This document shows positions 36,413 to 48,192 of a stretch of DNA of 64,000 nt, piece after piece. This stretch comes from Adineta steineri (taxonomy: Eukaryota; Rotifera; Eurotatoria; Adinetida; Adinetidae): positions 18,810-82,809 of the forward strand of contig CAJNOI010000311.1 of the NCBI GenBank assembly GCA_905250115.1, given 5' to 3'. The notes under the pieces are model-generated. The model saw only the letters and a list, made by a program, of their open reading frames with translations, searched no databases and was not told the DNA's origin. How positions within the stretch are numbered: the first letter of the stretch is position 1; each line of letters opens with the position of its first letter. Both the position numbers and the translations under genes were made by a program.

Positions 36413-39226
36413 TCACGGGCTGTATTTTAATCATAAAACTATGAACGGAACCTTCGAATCTGATGAAACTTTCAAAGTATGTAGAGCCACTAGGGGCCCA
36501 TATATTCTGAAAATATTAGCCTCATTCCATTTCGTTTTGTTGAGATATTGAAAACACAAAGTGAAAAAGCGTGATTCCGTCACACATGGAATGGCCGATT
36601 ACTTATTTTCAAGTAGGAAGAACATTGTAAAACTAAGTGTAAAACTATCGTGTGCTTTTGTTGGTAATATGATAATATTTTTAATATTACAGCAGTGCAA
36701 AATTAGTTTATAGTACTAGTGTACAACGTTGTCTCTCTAAAACAGATTCAATATCATTTCATAGCTATATGATAGAACAATAAATTGAATATTTTTATTG
36801 CAATTCACTTTGAACAAAGAATTATTAAAAAGGTATAAAATATGAAATTTAGCCTTGATAATTAATAGATCATTTTGTAAATATACATGATTGATGATAG
36901 ACTTGAATTTTTCGACTTTCTTGATATGTGTCTTTATCATATCACTGTTATGATTAAAACATCGTATTCGTCTTTATTTATATATAATCATGTACAATAG
37001 AATTCAAACTCTGTTTACTAAATCATATGCTATACGATGTGTTTTATCGGAAATAAAATATATGTTTCAGCTGAATGGCATTGTTTTGATTGTGTATAAA
37101 AAAAAAATTCATAATCTTAATAAATATAAGCTTGAAAATAGTATTTTGTTTGAAATTCATTGATCAAGATATCATACGATCTAGTTCATTTAATTAATTT
37201 GTTCACTAGGTTTTTGTACTGAAATTAAATTTAATAAATAGATCATATATAATCAGATCATTTTAACTTGTTATATGTCTTATCATCTATTGAGAATCAA
37301 GACAAAGCATTTTTCGACAAAATTAAAAATGCAAGTTGATTTTTTCTTTGCGTAGGTATTATTTTTTTCAAAACAGATTGCAGACAACACTGCAGACGCT
37401 TAGACTATCATACTGACTACTGCCGTAAACTTGCAGGTGAATGGAGGTGTAAATGTTTCAATCAACAAAATTGATCTATCCAATATTATTAATATAAATA
37501 TTTTACTCAATTTTTAAAAAACATACTTGCATAATGTTTTATTTGATGATTAATAAAAACAACGAATAACGTATTGAAATGAAAGAAAATAATTTAGTAG
37601 TTAATGACAGATATACTTATCATATTTGCTTAGTTTAATCAATGAAAAAAATTGTTGAATATGTGCTAGTTAGTAACTTGTATGATCGATAAACAAATAT
37701 ATATCTACTAGAATAAAATACTACTATATAAATCTTAATCTTCACGTGGATAGTATCGAATAGACTGATAACAATATAATTCATGTTCTTTTGTTCTTTG
37801 ATGTTGATATGATATGAAACGAGTAGAAGGCATTGTTGGAAGTTTCTATTATAAATTAAAATATACGATAAAATATGTCCGAAATAACTCAAACATAAAA
37901 TCAAAGAGCAATGAATTGAGTTAAATTGAGAGTCATTTTTGTTTTTTTATTAAGATAATGATTTGATCCTTCTATCAGCAGTCAGCTAGTTAACAGTCTG
38001 ATTAGTGAATCTAAAAACTCATCTATAATATTAGTAAATCCAGCCATTCGAAGCATCATAATAACTACGTCATATTCACAGATAACAAAAAATAAAACAC
38101 GCGTTCATGATTATTTTTATTGGAAACTCATTCTATAGAAAAGAAATGTATATTTCTACTCACACATTTAGATATAAGTCAGTATTTTCATTATAGATAG
38201 GTTAGCCAATGCATTCGTGTATATATTCTATAAGTTTTTCAATATCTGATATGAGAAACTATTTTATTTGCACGAAATTTTCAATACAGAAAACTATAAA
38301 TAATAAAATAAATAATCAAATTCCTAAAAACTGATCTTGAGTATTTAAATATCTGCATATTGTATTATTCTTCACTTGAATAAAAAAACTCATCTTGATT
38401 TATTTAAATCTTTTTATACATTTATATTGAATAATCCCCTTCCTCTCCGAAGAAGCTTCTGCTAGTAATTTCATGTATTTCGCAGCAGAAATAGCCAAAA
38501 TTTCGATAAAGCTTGGCATAACATAATTTTTTCATTACTCATTAAAAAAAACATTTATTGAATTAAAATAGTAATTAATAATAGGGCATATATTAATAAA
38601 TAATCATTGAAAACATTAAAATTTGAATTTCCTCATAAAAATAATTCAGTTTAGCAATAATTCAATATATTCATATAAAATAGTTATCTCTACAATAATT
38701 TGTCTAAAAAATATTTTAGTATTTTCAAATAAAAAAATAAAACAAACATTTTTGGAAGTTTTATTTAAAAACTCAGATAAAAACAATTTTATCTGGTCAA
38801 AAATCTTTGAAATTAAATATCAAATTTGAATTTTATATGATTTATAAAACTTTTATTATTTTTTGATTTTATTCCAGTCTCTTGTTCATTTTTCTTCTAT
38901 CATTCTTTTTTTTATTTTCGTTTAAAAGAAAACGTTCATTGGTTTATTTTTGAAATTTCAAATAAAATTTCTTTTCATTGATTTCATTTTGATAAATCAT
39001 TTTTCAGTTCAGCTTTTATTATCAAAATTTTCATAAAATGTGTTTCTTTTCTTGTATAAAATTCGGCAAAAATCAACAAAAGATGAAGAATTTAACATTT
39101 ATTTTTTCAATTTTATAATAAAAATCCTGGAATTAAATTCAATTTTGAAGAAAAAATCAAAAAGATTTGTTTTCATTTTTTCTTATAAAAACAATTCTTT
39201 TTTTTTTTCAAAGTCAAAAGTCTCAT
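36413..39226. other. intergenic, mostly duplicated sequence
   Basis: 36413-36599 is unique in the window. 36600-37340 matches 23245-23985, and 37330 to about 38900 matches 29880-31450. No gene is supported. Confidence 0.5.
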
Positions 39227-41161
39227 TCACAAGACCACTTCAAATTTTTCAATTCGGTGATTCAAATAATCAGCAACATAAAGATTTCCTTCATCATCAA
39301 AACATAAACCTGTGGGACCATTCAATTGATTTGACTGATCTCCTTCACCATTTCCACCAACAATAATTTCACCTTCTTCTTTTCCTTCACACCAACGCAT
39401 TATTCGATGATTATCAAAATCTGCCACATAGACTTGACCCAAATTATCAACAATCACTCCTGCAGATGACGATAATTGCTTGAGATTTCCTCCTCTTTCA
39501 TTTCCTCCAGCCACAATTCTTCCTTCTTTTGCATCTTTTCTCCATTTCATCACACGATGATTGTCTCTATCTGATACATAAACGGATTGTTCTTCATCAA
39601 CAAAAAGAAAAGTATAACAATTAAGTTGATTTCCATTGCCATTTCCATCTGCTACTACGATTCCTTCGTTGTCATATTCTCCCATTTTCCATCGTCTCAC
39701 TTCATTCTTCACATAATCAGAAACATAAAGAAATCCATATTTATCCATTGCCAAACCATGACAGTCAATGTTGTGAATGAGAATTTGTTGGTTTTGATTC
39801 AACCATTGAATCACTCGTCTGTTCTCAAAATCAGCAATGATGATCGAATGATTTTGTTGATCAATAATCATATCTGTTGGATGATTCAATTGATCCATTC
39901 GGTTTCCTTGCCCATTTTCACCTGCAACGACTTGTCCTTCTTTTGCATTACGTTTCCATTCAACAATACGATGATTGGAATACTCCGCAATAAAAATATT
40001 TTTCTTTTGATCAATAAAAATTCTAACAGGCCGATTGAGTTGATCTAATTGTTGTCCTTTTCCATTTCCACCAGCTACAGTGATGGCATTTTGTTTCCAT
40101 TTGTTGATTATTGGTTCTAGAAAAGGATGAAAACAAAATGACATCTTGATGAAAAAAAAGGCGAAGAAGAAGAAGAAGAAAAGTTGTTCTTCATCGAAGA
40201 AAAAAGAAAATATTGTGTTATTATCAAAGGTGAATTTCCAATGAGATATTCAGAAAAAATATTCAATGAAAAGACAAATTTTATTTCATTGTTTTTGTTA
40301 AATTTGTAAAGAATTTTATCGAAAAAAATATAAATTATTTGAATTTTTTTCTTTGGAAAGTACAAATAAATTTTTTGGAAAAGAAAAGAAAAATTGAAAA
40401 AAAGAGAAAAGATTTTGTTAACTTATTTTTTGTTAAATAAAAATTTCAAAATAATTCAATTTTGTTTTTATCAATCAAACATATCTTTTGAATCTTTGAA
40501 GAAGGTTTTTTTTCATGTAATATTTTTTCATATCTTATCATTCTTTTATCTTCATCATCACTTTTCTTTGTTTTTATAGTTTTTCAACACAATTTCATAA
40601 AAAATGAGAATTATTCTTTCAGAAACTATTTCTAAACAACATACTTTTTGATGAAATAATCGAAATATCATTAATAAATGTTTGTGAGTATTGTTGAATC
40701 GAAATCTTTAATGGATTATTTAGTTCTTCTGTAATATTTCTTAGTTGATTTGTTAAGTAATTTAAATTAATTTCATTAAAGTCATTTTCTTTATGAAGTT
40801 GTTTTATTTCTTCACTTAAATCATGAAATTTCATTTCAATATTGCTAATAAATTTTTGTGAATATTTAATGGCAGTTTCTCTACATTCTTTTGCTTTTTG
40901 TTGAATTATTTCAATTGAATGCTTTTCCCATTGATTAATTTGTTCTATTAAAGAATGATTTTGTGGATTTTGTTTTTGTTCATTAATTGTTTGTTTGAAT
41001 TGATCATAATTATTAATAATATGATTTAGTTCATCACTTAATAATTGTTTATGTTCGTTTAAATGAACTAAACAAAATCGTTGTGAACATCCTTCACAAG
41101 GATAAGTTATTTTTTCTTTGTTGCATGTGAAACATTGTGTTTTATTATTTGCCATTGCCAT
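39227..41161 (-). CDS. B-box/coiled-coil/NHL protein, copy D
   Basis: Exon 1 is 41161-40645 (517 nt, GTATGT donor) and exon 2 is 40116-39227 (890 nt); the intron is 528 bp and the product 468 residues. It lacks three residues in the fourth NHL unit (GNGNGNQLNCYTFLFVDEE), a 9-nt in-frame deletion relative to A and C, so the frame is kept. The zinc finger has His in the sixth ligand position (FCLVHLNEH), matching canonical B-boxes, where A, B and C have Asp. The upstream open frame continues past the ATG but is not family-like. Intact. Confidence 0.85.
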
Positions 41162-41207
41162 GCTTTCGAATAGAAGTTGGTAGAAGAAATGAATGTCTTC
41201 TTGCTTA

Positions 41208-41235
41208 CTTTTATAAATATAAACTAAATGACTCA
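41208..41235 (-). promoter_or_regulatory. TATA box and AP-1-like site of copy D
   Basis: TATAAAAG lies 47 bp and TGACTCA 68 bp before the ATG, the same spacing as in copy A. Confidence 0.5.
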
Positions 41236-42225
41236 ACAATAATAAAATAATTGCTTGGTAGTAGAAGAAATAGAAAAAGAATTTATTTTATTATAAAATC
41301 TCATTGATAAGACTGGTACACTATCTGAGGTAGTTGGACTATAATTACAAATTAATTTCATTTTAATTGCAAACAAAAATCCAAAGAGGTATTGTGATAT
41401 TTTTTTCAATGAAAGAATGTCTTAGCGTGTATTTGGATATAAGTAGAGATTAGACATAGATCTGCACCTATAATTTTACCTTCGGGATAAATGTTTAGCC
41501 ATTTATAGAAAGTATATAACTAGAAACCTTTTCTGTGAATTTATTAACTCAATAGCGAAAGTACCCGATGTTGGTTCCGAACATTATAGACCAAAAACTG
41601 CATATGCTAGAAAACGACAGAAAATACAAGGAGGATTGTGCTTCAAATCTTTCATCTATTACTACAACATATCCTGCCATACATATGTGAAATAGAACAA
41701 CATGCGTGAGGGCGTGTTGGGTGAGCGTCGGTACCATGAATGAAGATGCACATCGACGCCCACACCCACACCCTTTCCGCCTTCTATTGAACCTGGAGAA
41801 TTATCATGGAAAATTCGGGGACGTTAGCTATCACAAAACCACCTGGGTGAAAATTCACCCAGCCCCGCCATGGCCTTCCCATAGAAAGTTTGATGACGCT
41901 ATCTATTACAAGGACAGAATGGATAAAGAACAGATAGACAAACATTCTTCTTTATATATATATATAGATAGATAGAGATTACCTTGAAATTATCACCTTC
42001 TCATTTCACACGCATATTAATTATTTGAACGTGTGTTCATTCTTGTTAATTATTTGCTATCTCTAAAATCCATCGCTCACGTATAACAATCATAGTATTT
42101 AGCCATTTACAGTTTCTTTTATGGGAAAAAAAAAGATTTTTTTTTCTTGTTAACGATTTAATAAATATCATTTTACTCGCGTTTACTGTGACAATTGACA
42201 CACGTTAACATAGAAACATTTAAGA
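41236..42225. other. intergenic between copy D and the receptor
   Basis: It starts as the duplicated upstream flank shared with copies A and C (landmark AGTACCCGATGTTGGT at about 41562), then a rearranged, GC-richer patch (41700-41910) with no supported gene. Beyond 41970 it again resembles the flank near 19970-20010, before the receptor promoter. Confidence 0.45.
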
Positions 42226-45200
42226 ATGAACGTATATTCAATTGAAAAAGGTACAATTGTTTTTCAAGTTTTGTTAATATTTTTATATCAATGGACAACT
42301 ATCAACTGTCAACTGAATATGTATGCTAGTAAAGAAACAATAAAAATTGATTCTTTACAATATGATTGTTTAAATTATCATATTTATTATGAAAAACCAG
42401 CTTATCAAGAATTATTAGATGTAGTTGATGAAGTCATTCCATATTGTTTTCGTCCAAAGAACTATCATGAACGATTGTTTGAAAATTCTATTGATCTGTC
42501 TTCTCAAAAATTAAGTTTCGAACAATTACGTTTAAACAATATCACTTCATTACAACTTCTATCGTGGTCCGTTTCGATTGATATCGCTGAACGTTATGAA
42601 TTCTATTTAAGTATGTCAAATGCGTCGCTAAATGAGGAATTCTATAATTGTACCGAACCGTGGTTTGGTTCCCAATGTCAATATTCATTTGGATTTAATG
42701 AACAGATATCTTTCAATCAGATTGTTGAAGCAACGTTTCGTGGAAGATTATCATATTTCGAATCATCCGATACGATAATCAAAGTACCCTGTTATATACT
42801 TTTAGAATGTCATCGTAATGGACAACCTTGGTGTCTTGATTGGCGTGAAGTATGCAATGGAATTATCGATTGTTTCGATGAAGGCTCTGACGAAGAAAAC
42901 TGCTTTGATATGGAAATTAATAAATGCGAAGCAAATGAATACCGATGTCATAATGGATTGTGCATATCAGGCGCACTTTGGGAAGATGGTGCCGGTGATG
43001 CCGATTGTCTTGATCGATCAGATGAAGTATTAGATCTCATGTATAAAGACTTTTGTTTTCAAGATCCGACGTTTCATTGCGAAGAACATTCGTGTAGACC
43101 AGATGGAGGTACATTTGCTTGCGGTGATGGTCAATGCGTCGAAACATTTTATGCATGTGAGAACGGCCGCCATTTATTATTGATAGAATCCATGACAAGC
43201 AAAGGTGATCTAAAAGATGAATGTTGGATTACTATGATCTGTCTTACTAAACTAGTCACAGACGTTAATGGGAAGTCATGCGAAATATGGTTAATGAATA
43301 ATTCAATTGATGCAATTCATGAAGAATGCAATTCATTTTTTCAATTTCCAACCGTACCAATTTATTCTCCTCATGTTCGTTTATTCTATGAAAAATTTCA
43401 TTTGAATAGAAGTATAAATGAATTCTTTTTTCCTGATTATATTTGCTATGATCAACAACTATGTCATTATATGAAACCAAACTTAATTCATGAAAATTTG
43501 ACTTGTTTAAATGTATCTGAATTAAAATTAACAAGAAACTATACTATGGGATCTTGGATTGAAATAATATTAACAATCGAACAACATTTTCGTCCATGTT
43601 TAATTCCTCATGTTACTTATGAAAACAAAACAAAAAATTCTACAATTTATTCATCATTATATCAATGTCAAAATTCATTGAAAATTATTTCTACAAGTCG
43701 TATTAGGGATAGACAAATAGACTGTTTTCAATTCGATGACGAGACGTATGAACATAGTTGTCAACTTAAAGATAAATATCGCGTCAGATGTCGTGAAACT
43801 AATACATGTTGGTCTCCTATTATGAAAGAAGAAGTTTGTTTATTGCATGGCGAAGATAGAGACGTTTCATTTGATCGTTTTTGTAATGGTGTCCTAGAAT
43901 ACTATTATCGTGATCATGATGATATAAAATATGATGATGAAGAAGGATGTGAAATATGGTTATGTAATAATATGTATTCACGTTGTGATGGTTATTGGGC
44001 ATGTAAAGATGGACGAGATGAGCATAACTGTGGTCACGTTAAATGCCATTCAGGAACTCAAGCATGTGTAGATCGTATTAATTATACTGTATTTTGTTTA
44101 CCTTCGGAACGTGTTAACAATGGCGATGTCGATTGCTTCGGAGCGTCAGACGAACAACAGCAATGTCGAAGATCTTATCCTCCAACTGACGTATCACCAC
44201 GCTTTCGCTGTTCAATTGATAACGCATGTTTATCACCATCTCAATTATGTGATGGCGAACTAGATTGTCCAAAAAGTCGTGAAGATGAAGGAAAATTTTG
44301 TAATATCTTTCAATTTAACTGTAACAATGATTTAATACGTAATCGAAATGAAGTTGAACAAGTTCTTTGCGATCTAAGTGAACAAGACAATCGTCGAATT
44401 AAATATTTTTCTGTTCAAACATTACCTAGTTATCCTTCATTAGAACAAAATTTTATTAATGAAAGTTTTTATTGGCCACTAGATCAACCATCATTTATAA
44501 ATTTCCCTTCATTTATAATTAAGAACAGTTCATGGTATTGTAATCGTGGACTTATTATTTATCTTCGAAGTGAAAATGATAGTTTTAATGATGCATGTAT
44601 ATGTCCACCTAGTTACTATGGTCATTTATGCCAATATCAAAATCAACGAGTTAGTTTAACATTACAATTGAGTTCAATCGATAGACATACTACTTATGCT
44701 ATTGTTATTATGTTAATTAATGAGATCGATCAACGACAAGATATTCATTCTTATGATCAATTTGTCTATATAACAAAGCAAAGTTGTAGTATAAAATTAA
44801 ATCGATATTTATTATTTCCAGAACGTCCAAAAAATATCTCTCATAGTTATAGTCTACGTATCGATGCATTTGAAAAAACTCAAATAACATACGTTGGAAG
44901 TTGGTATTTTCCTATTCATTTTCTTTTCTTACCTATCAATCGAATGGCTATTTCATTAATTCTATCAAATCAGACAGTGGATAATTCATCCAATTGTTTG
45001 ATGACATGCGTGAATGGCAGATGTATAAAATATTCAAATAAAAATAAATATTTTTGTCGATGTTATTCGAAATGGGCAGGTATTCATTGTAATATATCAA
45101 TCAATCATCAAATATGTTCAATTGATTCATTTCATTTGGGAATTACATATAATCAATCAATATGTGTATGTCCATTAAATAAATTTGGTTCACGATGTTT

Positions 45201-46917
45201 ATTTGCATCAACATGTCCAATTGCTGCTTGTAAAAATAATGGTAAATGTGTACCAGCTGATGTAACCGTATCTAATAGTCATTATACATGTATTTGTCCT
45301 GATCGATATTTTGGTTTTCATTGTCAAGATTTAAAAGCAAGACTTAATGTTTCTTTAATTGGTATTGATATTCCAGCTTATGTCGTAGGTTATTTCTTCA
45401 CACTTTCAAATCAATCAAATCCAATTACTACAATTAAACTACAAAAATTAACACTCTTTCAACATAGTGTTACTTTTTATATTTCAATGGTATATCATAT
45501 GGTTATTGTTCAAGTTAATAATAAATTTTATCTTGCTGTTATTCAACAATTACCACAAATCGATCTTTCAACATCAATTCGTTCGTCACAAGAATGCGTT
45601 CCTGTTGAACGATTATTAAATTCGACCATATTAAAAATGACTCAATATCGACGAATCGCATTTTTTCATAAACTTTGTCATATACGTCATGATCTAACTT
45701 GTTTTATTGATGAAGCTTATTTATGTTTATGTACGAATGAACATCATGCTAATTGTATTGAATTTAAACGTGATAGAAACTTTCAATGTACATTAAAAAA
45801 ATATTGTGCAAATGAAGCAAAATGTGTACAAGATCATCCAACTTGTCCATCAACAAGAATATGTATATGTCCTGAATGTTTTTTCGGGAATGAATGTCAA
45901 TTTTATGCAAAACCTCTTGGTTCGACATTAGATGAAATTTTAGGTTATGAATTTAGACGTAATATTATATTATCTAAACAACCTATTACAGTTAAAGTGA
46001 GTGCTATTATTACAATGATTATATTTCTTGTAGGGCTCATTAACTGTATTTTGTCAATAATAATTTTTCAAAGAAAAAAATCTCGACAAGTTGGTTGTGG
46101 AATTTATCTTTTTACTGCATCAATTACTTCATTAATAATTATGATATTATTTACATTGAAGTTTTGGTTACTTTATCTCTCTTATCAATGGATTTTAGAA
46201 CAACGTGGTTTACAAACTATTCTTTTTTTAAATTGCCGAATCGTTGAACCACTTCTAAAAATAATATTATATATAGATAAATGGCTTCAGACTTGCGTAG
46301 CTATAGAAAGAATAATTTCTGTGCGACATGGAATTAATTTTGATAAACGGAAAAGCGTAAAAATTGCTAAATATGTTATTACAATAGTAATTTTGATCAA
46401 TTTTGCTGTTTATATTCCACAAACACTTAAACTTCATGTTTTTACTGATAAAACTGAAGAAAGAAACTGGTGTGTCGTCAATTATTCATCATTTCTACAA
46501 ATATATAGTTTTACATTAATTATGTTTCATTATATAGGTCCATTAATAATTAATTTTATTTCAGCTATTACTATTATTATCATAACTACTCGTCAACGAA
46601 CAGCTTGCCAACAAAATCGTACTTTCAAAGAACATCTTATAGCTAAAATTCGACAATATAAACATCTTTTGATTAGTCCTGTGATTATTGTAATTTTGAC
46701 ATTACCATATTTAATCGTTTCATTTATTTTAAAATGTGATAAATCAACTCATCTATTTTGGTTTTATCTGACTGGTTATTTTCTTTCATTCATACCATCA
46801 ACATTAATATTTCTAATTTTTGTTCTACCATCACCAGTTTATAACGAAGAATTTAAACAAGTAATATTATATATTCGTCGACGATTTCATATTTTTCCCA
46901 TAAATAATTCTACATAA
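42226..46917 (+). CDS. giant LDLa/EGF ectodomain receptor with seven transmembrane helices
   Basis: One uninterrupted exon codes for 1563 residues. A signal peptide covers about 1-29. The ectodomain (to about 1250) has several LDL-receptor class A-like modules with acidic calcium cages, for example CNGIIDCFDEGSDEENC, WACKDGRDEHNC and LCDGELDCPKSREDEG. Four or so EGF-like modules follow, such as CACKNNGKCV-type and TCICPDRYFGFHCQ. Seven hydrophobic helices occupy about 1255-1540. They carry rhodopsin-like traces: a DRY variant (CVAIERIISV) after helix 3 and PSPVY in place of NPxxY in helix 7. The tail is short. LDLa/EGF adhesion-like receptors are abundant in bdelloids, and ligand and G protein are unknown. 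Lack of introns beside the 25-exon GBF1 gene hints at retroposition or fast family turnover. Confidence 0.85.
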   Translation: MNVYSIEKGTIVFQVLLIFLYQWTTINCQLNMYASKETIKIDSLQYDCLNYHIYYEKPAYQELLDVVDEVIPYCFRPKNYHERLFENSIDLSSQKLSFEQLRLNNITSLQLLSWSVSIDIAERYEFYLSMSNASLNEEFYNCTEPWFGSQCQYSFGFNEQISFNQIVEATFRGRLSYFESSDTIIKVPCYILLECHRNGQPWCLDWREVCNGIIDCFDEGSDEENCFDMEINKCEANEYRCHNGLCISGALWEDGAGDADCLDRSDEVLDLMYKDFCFQDPTFHCEEHSCRPDGGTFACGDGQCVETFYACENGRHLLLIESMTSKGDLKDECWITMICLTKLVTDVNGKSCEIWLMNNSIDAIHEECNSFFQFPTVPIYSPHVRLFYEKFHLNRSINEFFFPDYICYDQQLCHYMKPNLIHENLTCLNVSELKLTRNYTMGSWIEIILTIEQHFRPCLIPHVTYENKTKNSTIYSSLYQCQNSLKIISTSRIRDRQIDCFQFDDETYEHSCQLKDKYRVRCRETNTCWSPIMKEEVCLLHGEDRDVSFDRFCNGVLEYYYRDHDDIKYDDEEGCEIWLCNNMYSRCDGYWACKDGRDEHNCGHVKCHSGTQACVDRINYTVFCLPSERVNNGDVDCFGASDEQQQCRRSYPPTDVSPRFRCSIDNACLSPSQLCDGELDCPKSREDEGKFCNIFQFNCNNDLIRNRNEVEQVLCDLSEQDNRRIKYFSVQTLPSYPSLEQNFINESFYWPLDQPSFINFPSFIIKNSSWYCNRGLIIYLRSENDSFNDACICPPSYYGHLCQYQNQRVSLTLQLSSIDRHTTYAIVIMLINEIDQRQDIHSYDQFVYITKQSCSIKLNRYLLFPERPKNISHSYSLRIDAFEKTQITYVGSWYFPIHFLFLPINRMAISLILSNQTVDNSSNCLMTCVNGRCIKYSNKNKYFCRCYSKWAGIHCNISINHQICSIDSFHLGITYNQSICVCPLNKFGSRCLFASTCPIAACKNNGKCVPADVTVSNSHYTCICPDRYFGFHCQDLKARLNVSLIGIDIPAYVVGYFFTLSNQSNPITTIKLQKLTLFQHSVTFYISMVYHMVIVQVNNKFYLAVIQQLPQIDLSTSIRSSQECVPVERLLNSTILKMTQYRRIAFFHKLCHIRHDLTCFIDEAYLCLCTNEHHANCIEFKRDRNFQCTLKKYCANEAKCVQDHPTCPSTRICICPECFFGNECQFYAKPLGSTLDEILGYEFRRNIILSKQPITVKVSAIITMIIFLVGLINCILSIIIFQRKKSRQVGCGIYLFTASITSLIIMILFTLKFWLLYLSYQWILEQRGLQTILFLNCRIVEPLLKIILYIDKWLQTCVAIERIISVRHGINFDKRKSVKIAKYVITIVILINFAVYIPQTLKLHVFTDKTEERNWCVVNYSSFLQIYSFTLIMFHYIGPLIINFISAITIIIITTRQRTACQQNRTFKEHLIAKIRQYKHLLISPVIIVILTLPYLIVSFILKCDKSTHLFWFYLTGYFLSFIPSTLIFLIFVLPSPVYNEEFKQVILYIRRRFHIFPINNST

Positions 46918-48192
46918 TAATATCTGCTTCAATTTTTTTCTGACTTCTATAATAAAATCAGTGCGTGCCTACAATAATTCAATTATTTATTTGAACCGGA
47001 TATAAATCAAGGTGTGGTATATTTATGTGACATATAAAAAAATAATATTGAATGTAAAAGAAAGAACGAGGTCTATTGATTTACATGATATTCTAAATAT
47101 CATAGAATATATGCTTTTATATATATTTTCACTAAAGATACATGATTTATTTATCAAATATCTTGCAACGTTCTTATAATTAGCTAATAGAAGATCATCA
47201 AGAACAAAATAACTTTTCATTTGAGCATTTATATGATTGTAGCGAATGAACACAGTCCTCCAACTGAAACGCATTCCAATATCTACGAATGCTCCCTCTT
47301 AAGTGGTTTTATGGGCACGATTTCTGTTGACTGTTACTCATCCGAAAGGATATGGGATCGAATACAGCTCATATATCAACTCTCCGCGTTTATTTATCCT
47401 AGGACAACCCTTTTTCTTATAACTTGATTTTTATTGGTTACTGCTCAATCAATGAGATTTCGAGTTCTTCGGCCTAGAAAACCTCGAAGTGATATATCTG
47501 TCATCGAAAGATAGAGAGCTTCTCTTTTTGCAATAACCCATCTTTGAACTCGATCGAGATATTGGATTCTAGAAGTGTGTACTCATTTTTTGGGTACATT
47601 AAAAAGGTGTTGAATATCATAAATCATAGTTTAAATATTTCAGTTCAATTTTATATCGATATGTTATAATTGTTATTCTCATTAAATATGACCTTTTTTC
47701 TTTACAAAACAAGTCTCCTTCATTTTCTTATTGTTCGCATTTACCTGTCATACAGGTGTTGTCTACGTCAACGTGGCAAAAACAAAAGTGACTCAATTTT
47801 GCAAATGTCTATAATACTTGCCAACAGACATCATTCTGTTGTTCAAATTTTCTTTTTCATAATGTTGAATTGCGTTCTATTCGTAACATAATTATGTCAT
47901 ATGACAATATTTTTTATACCGAATTATTTCATCCAATAATTGAAAGTGAATGCAATGAATACGTTATGCTTACAAAAATGACATTAGTAAGTGACTAGCG
48001 ACATTTAAGAAAAAAATATTTTCATTGGTTTCATATGACTACGTTGTATTGGTAAAATATGGATTAACTTGAAGGCTGATCTTTTTTTCTAATTTCGGAT
48101 TTTCAAGAACAATCATTTGAATTGTTTTATCCTAGACTAATAATTCTCGACATCAAAAAGATTCTTGTCAATCCTTGAATCATTATTCACCG
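46918..48192. other. intergenic between receptor and GBF1
   Basis: AATAAA at 46951-46956 is the likely polyadenylation signal of the receptor. 47220-47560 is less AT-rich than its surroundings but has no domain I recognise. The right end must hold the GBF1 promoter. Confidence 0.5.

Noticed and set aside
36203..36430. Open frame crossing the N run
   Set aside because: Most of it is unknown bases.
41706..41975. 89-codon frame in a GC-richer patch
   Set aside because: Lies in the rearranged duplicated flank and resembles no protein; the sister copies have no frame here.
48175..48192. Earlier GBF1 start
   Set aside because: The extended frame begins with TTG, not ATG; the first ATG is at 48193.
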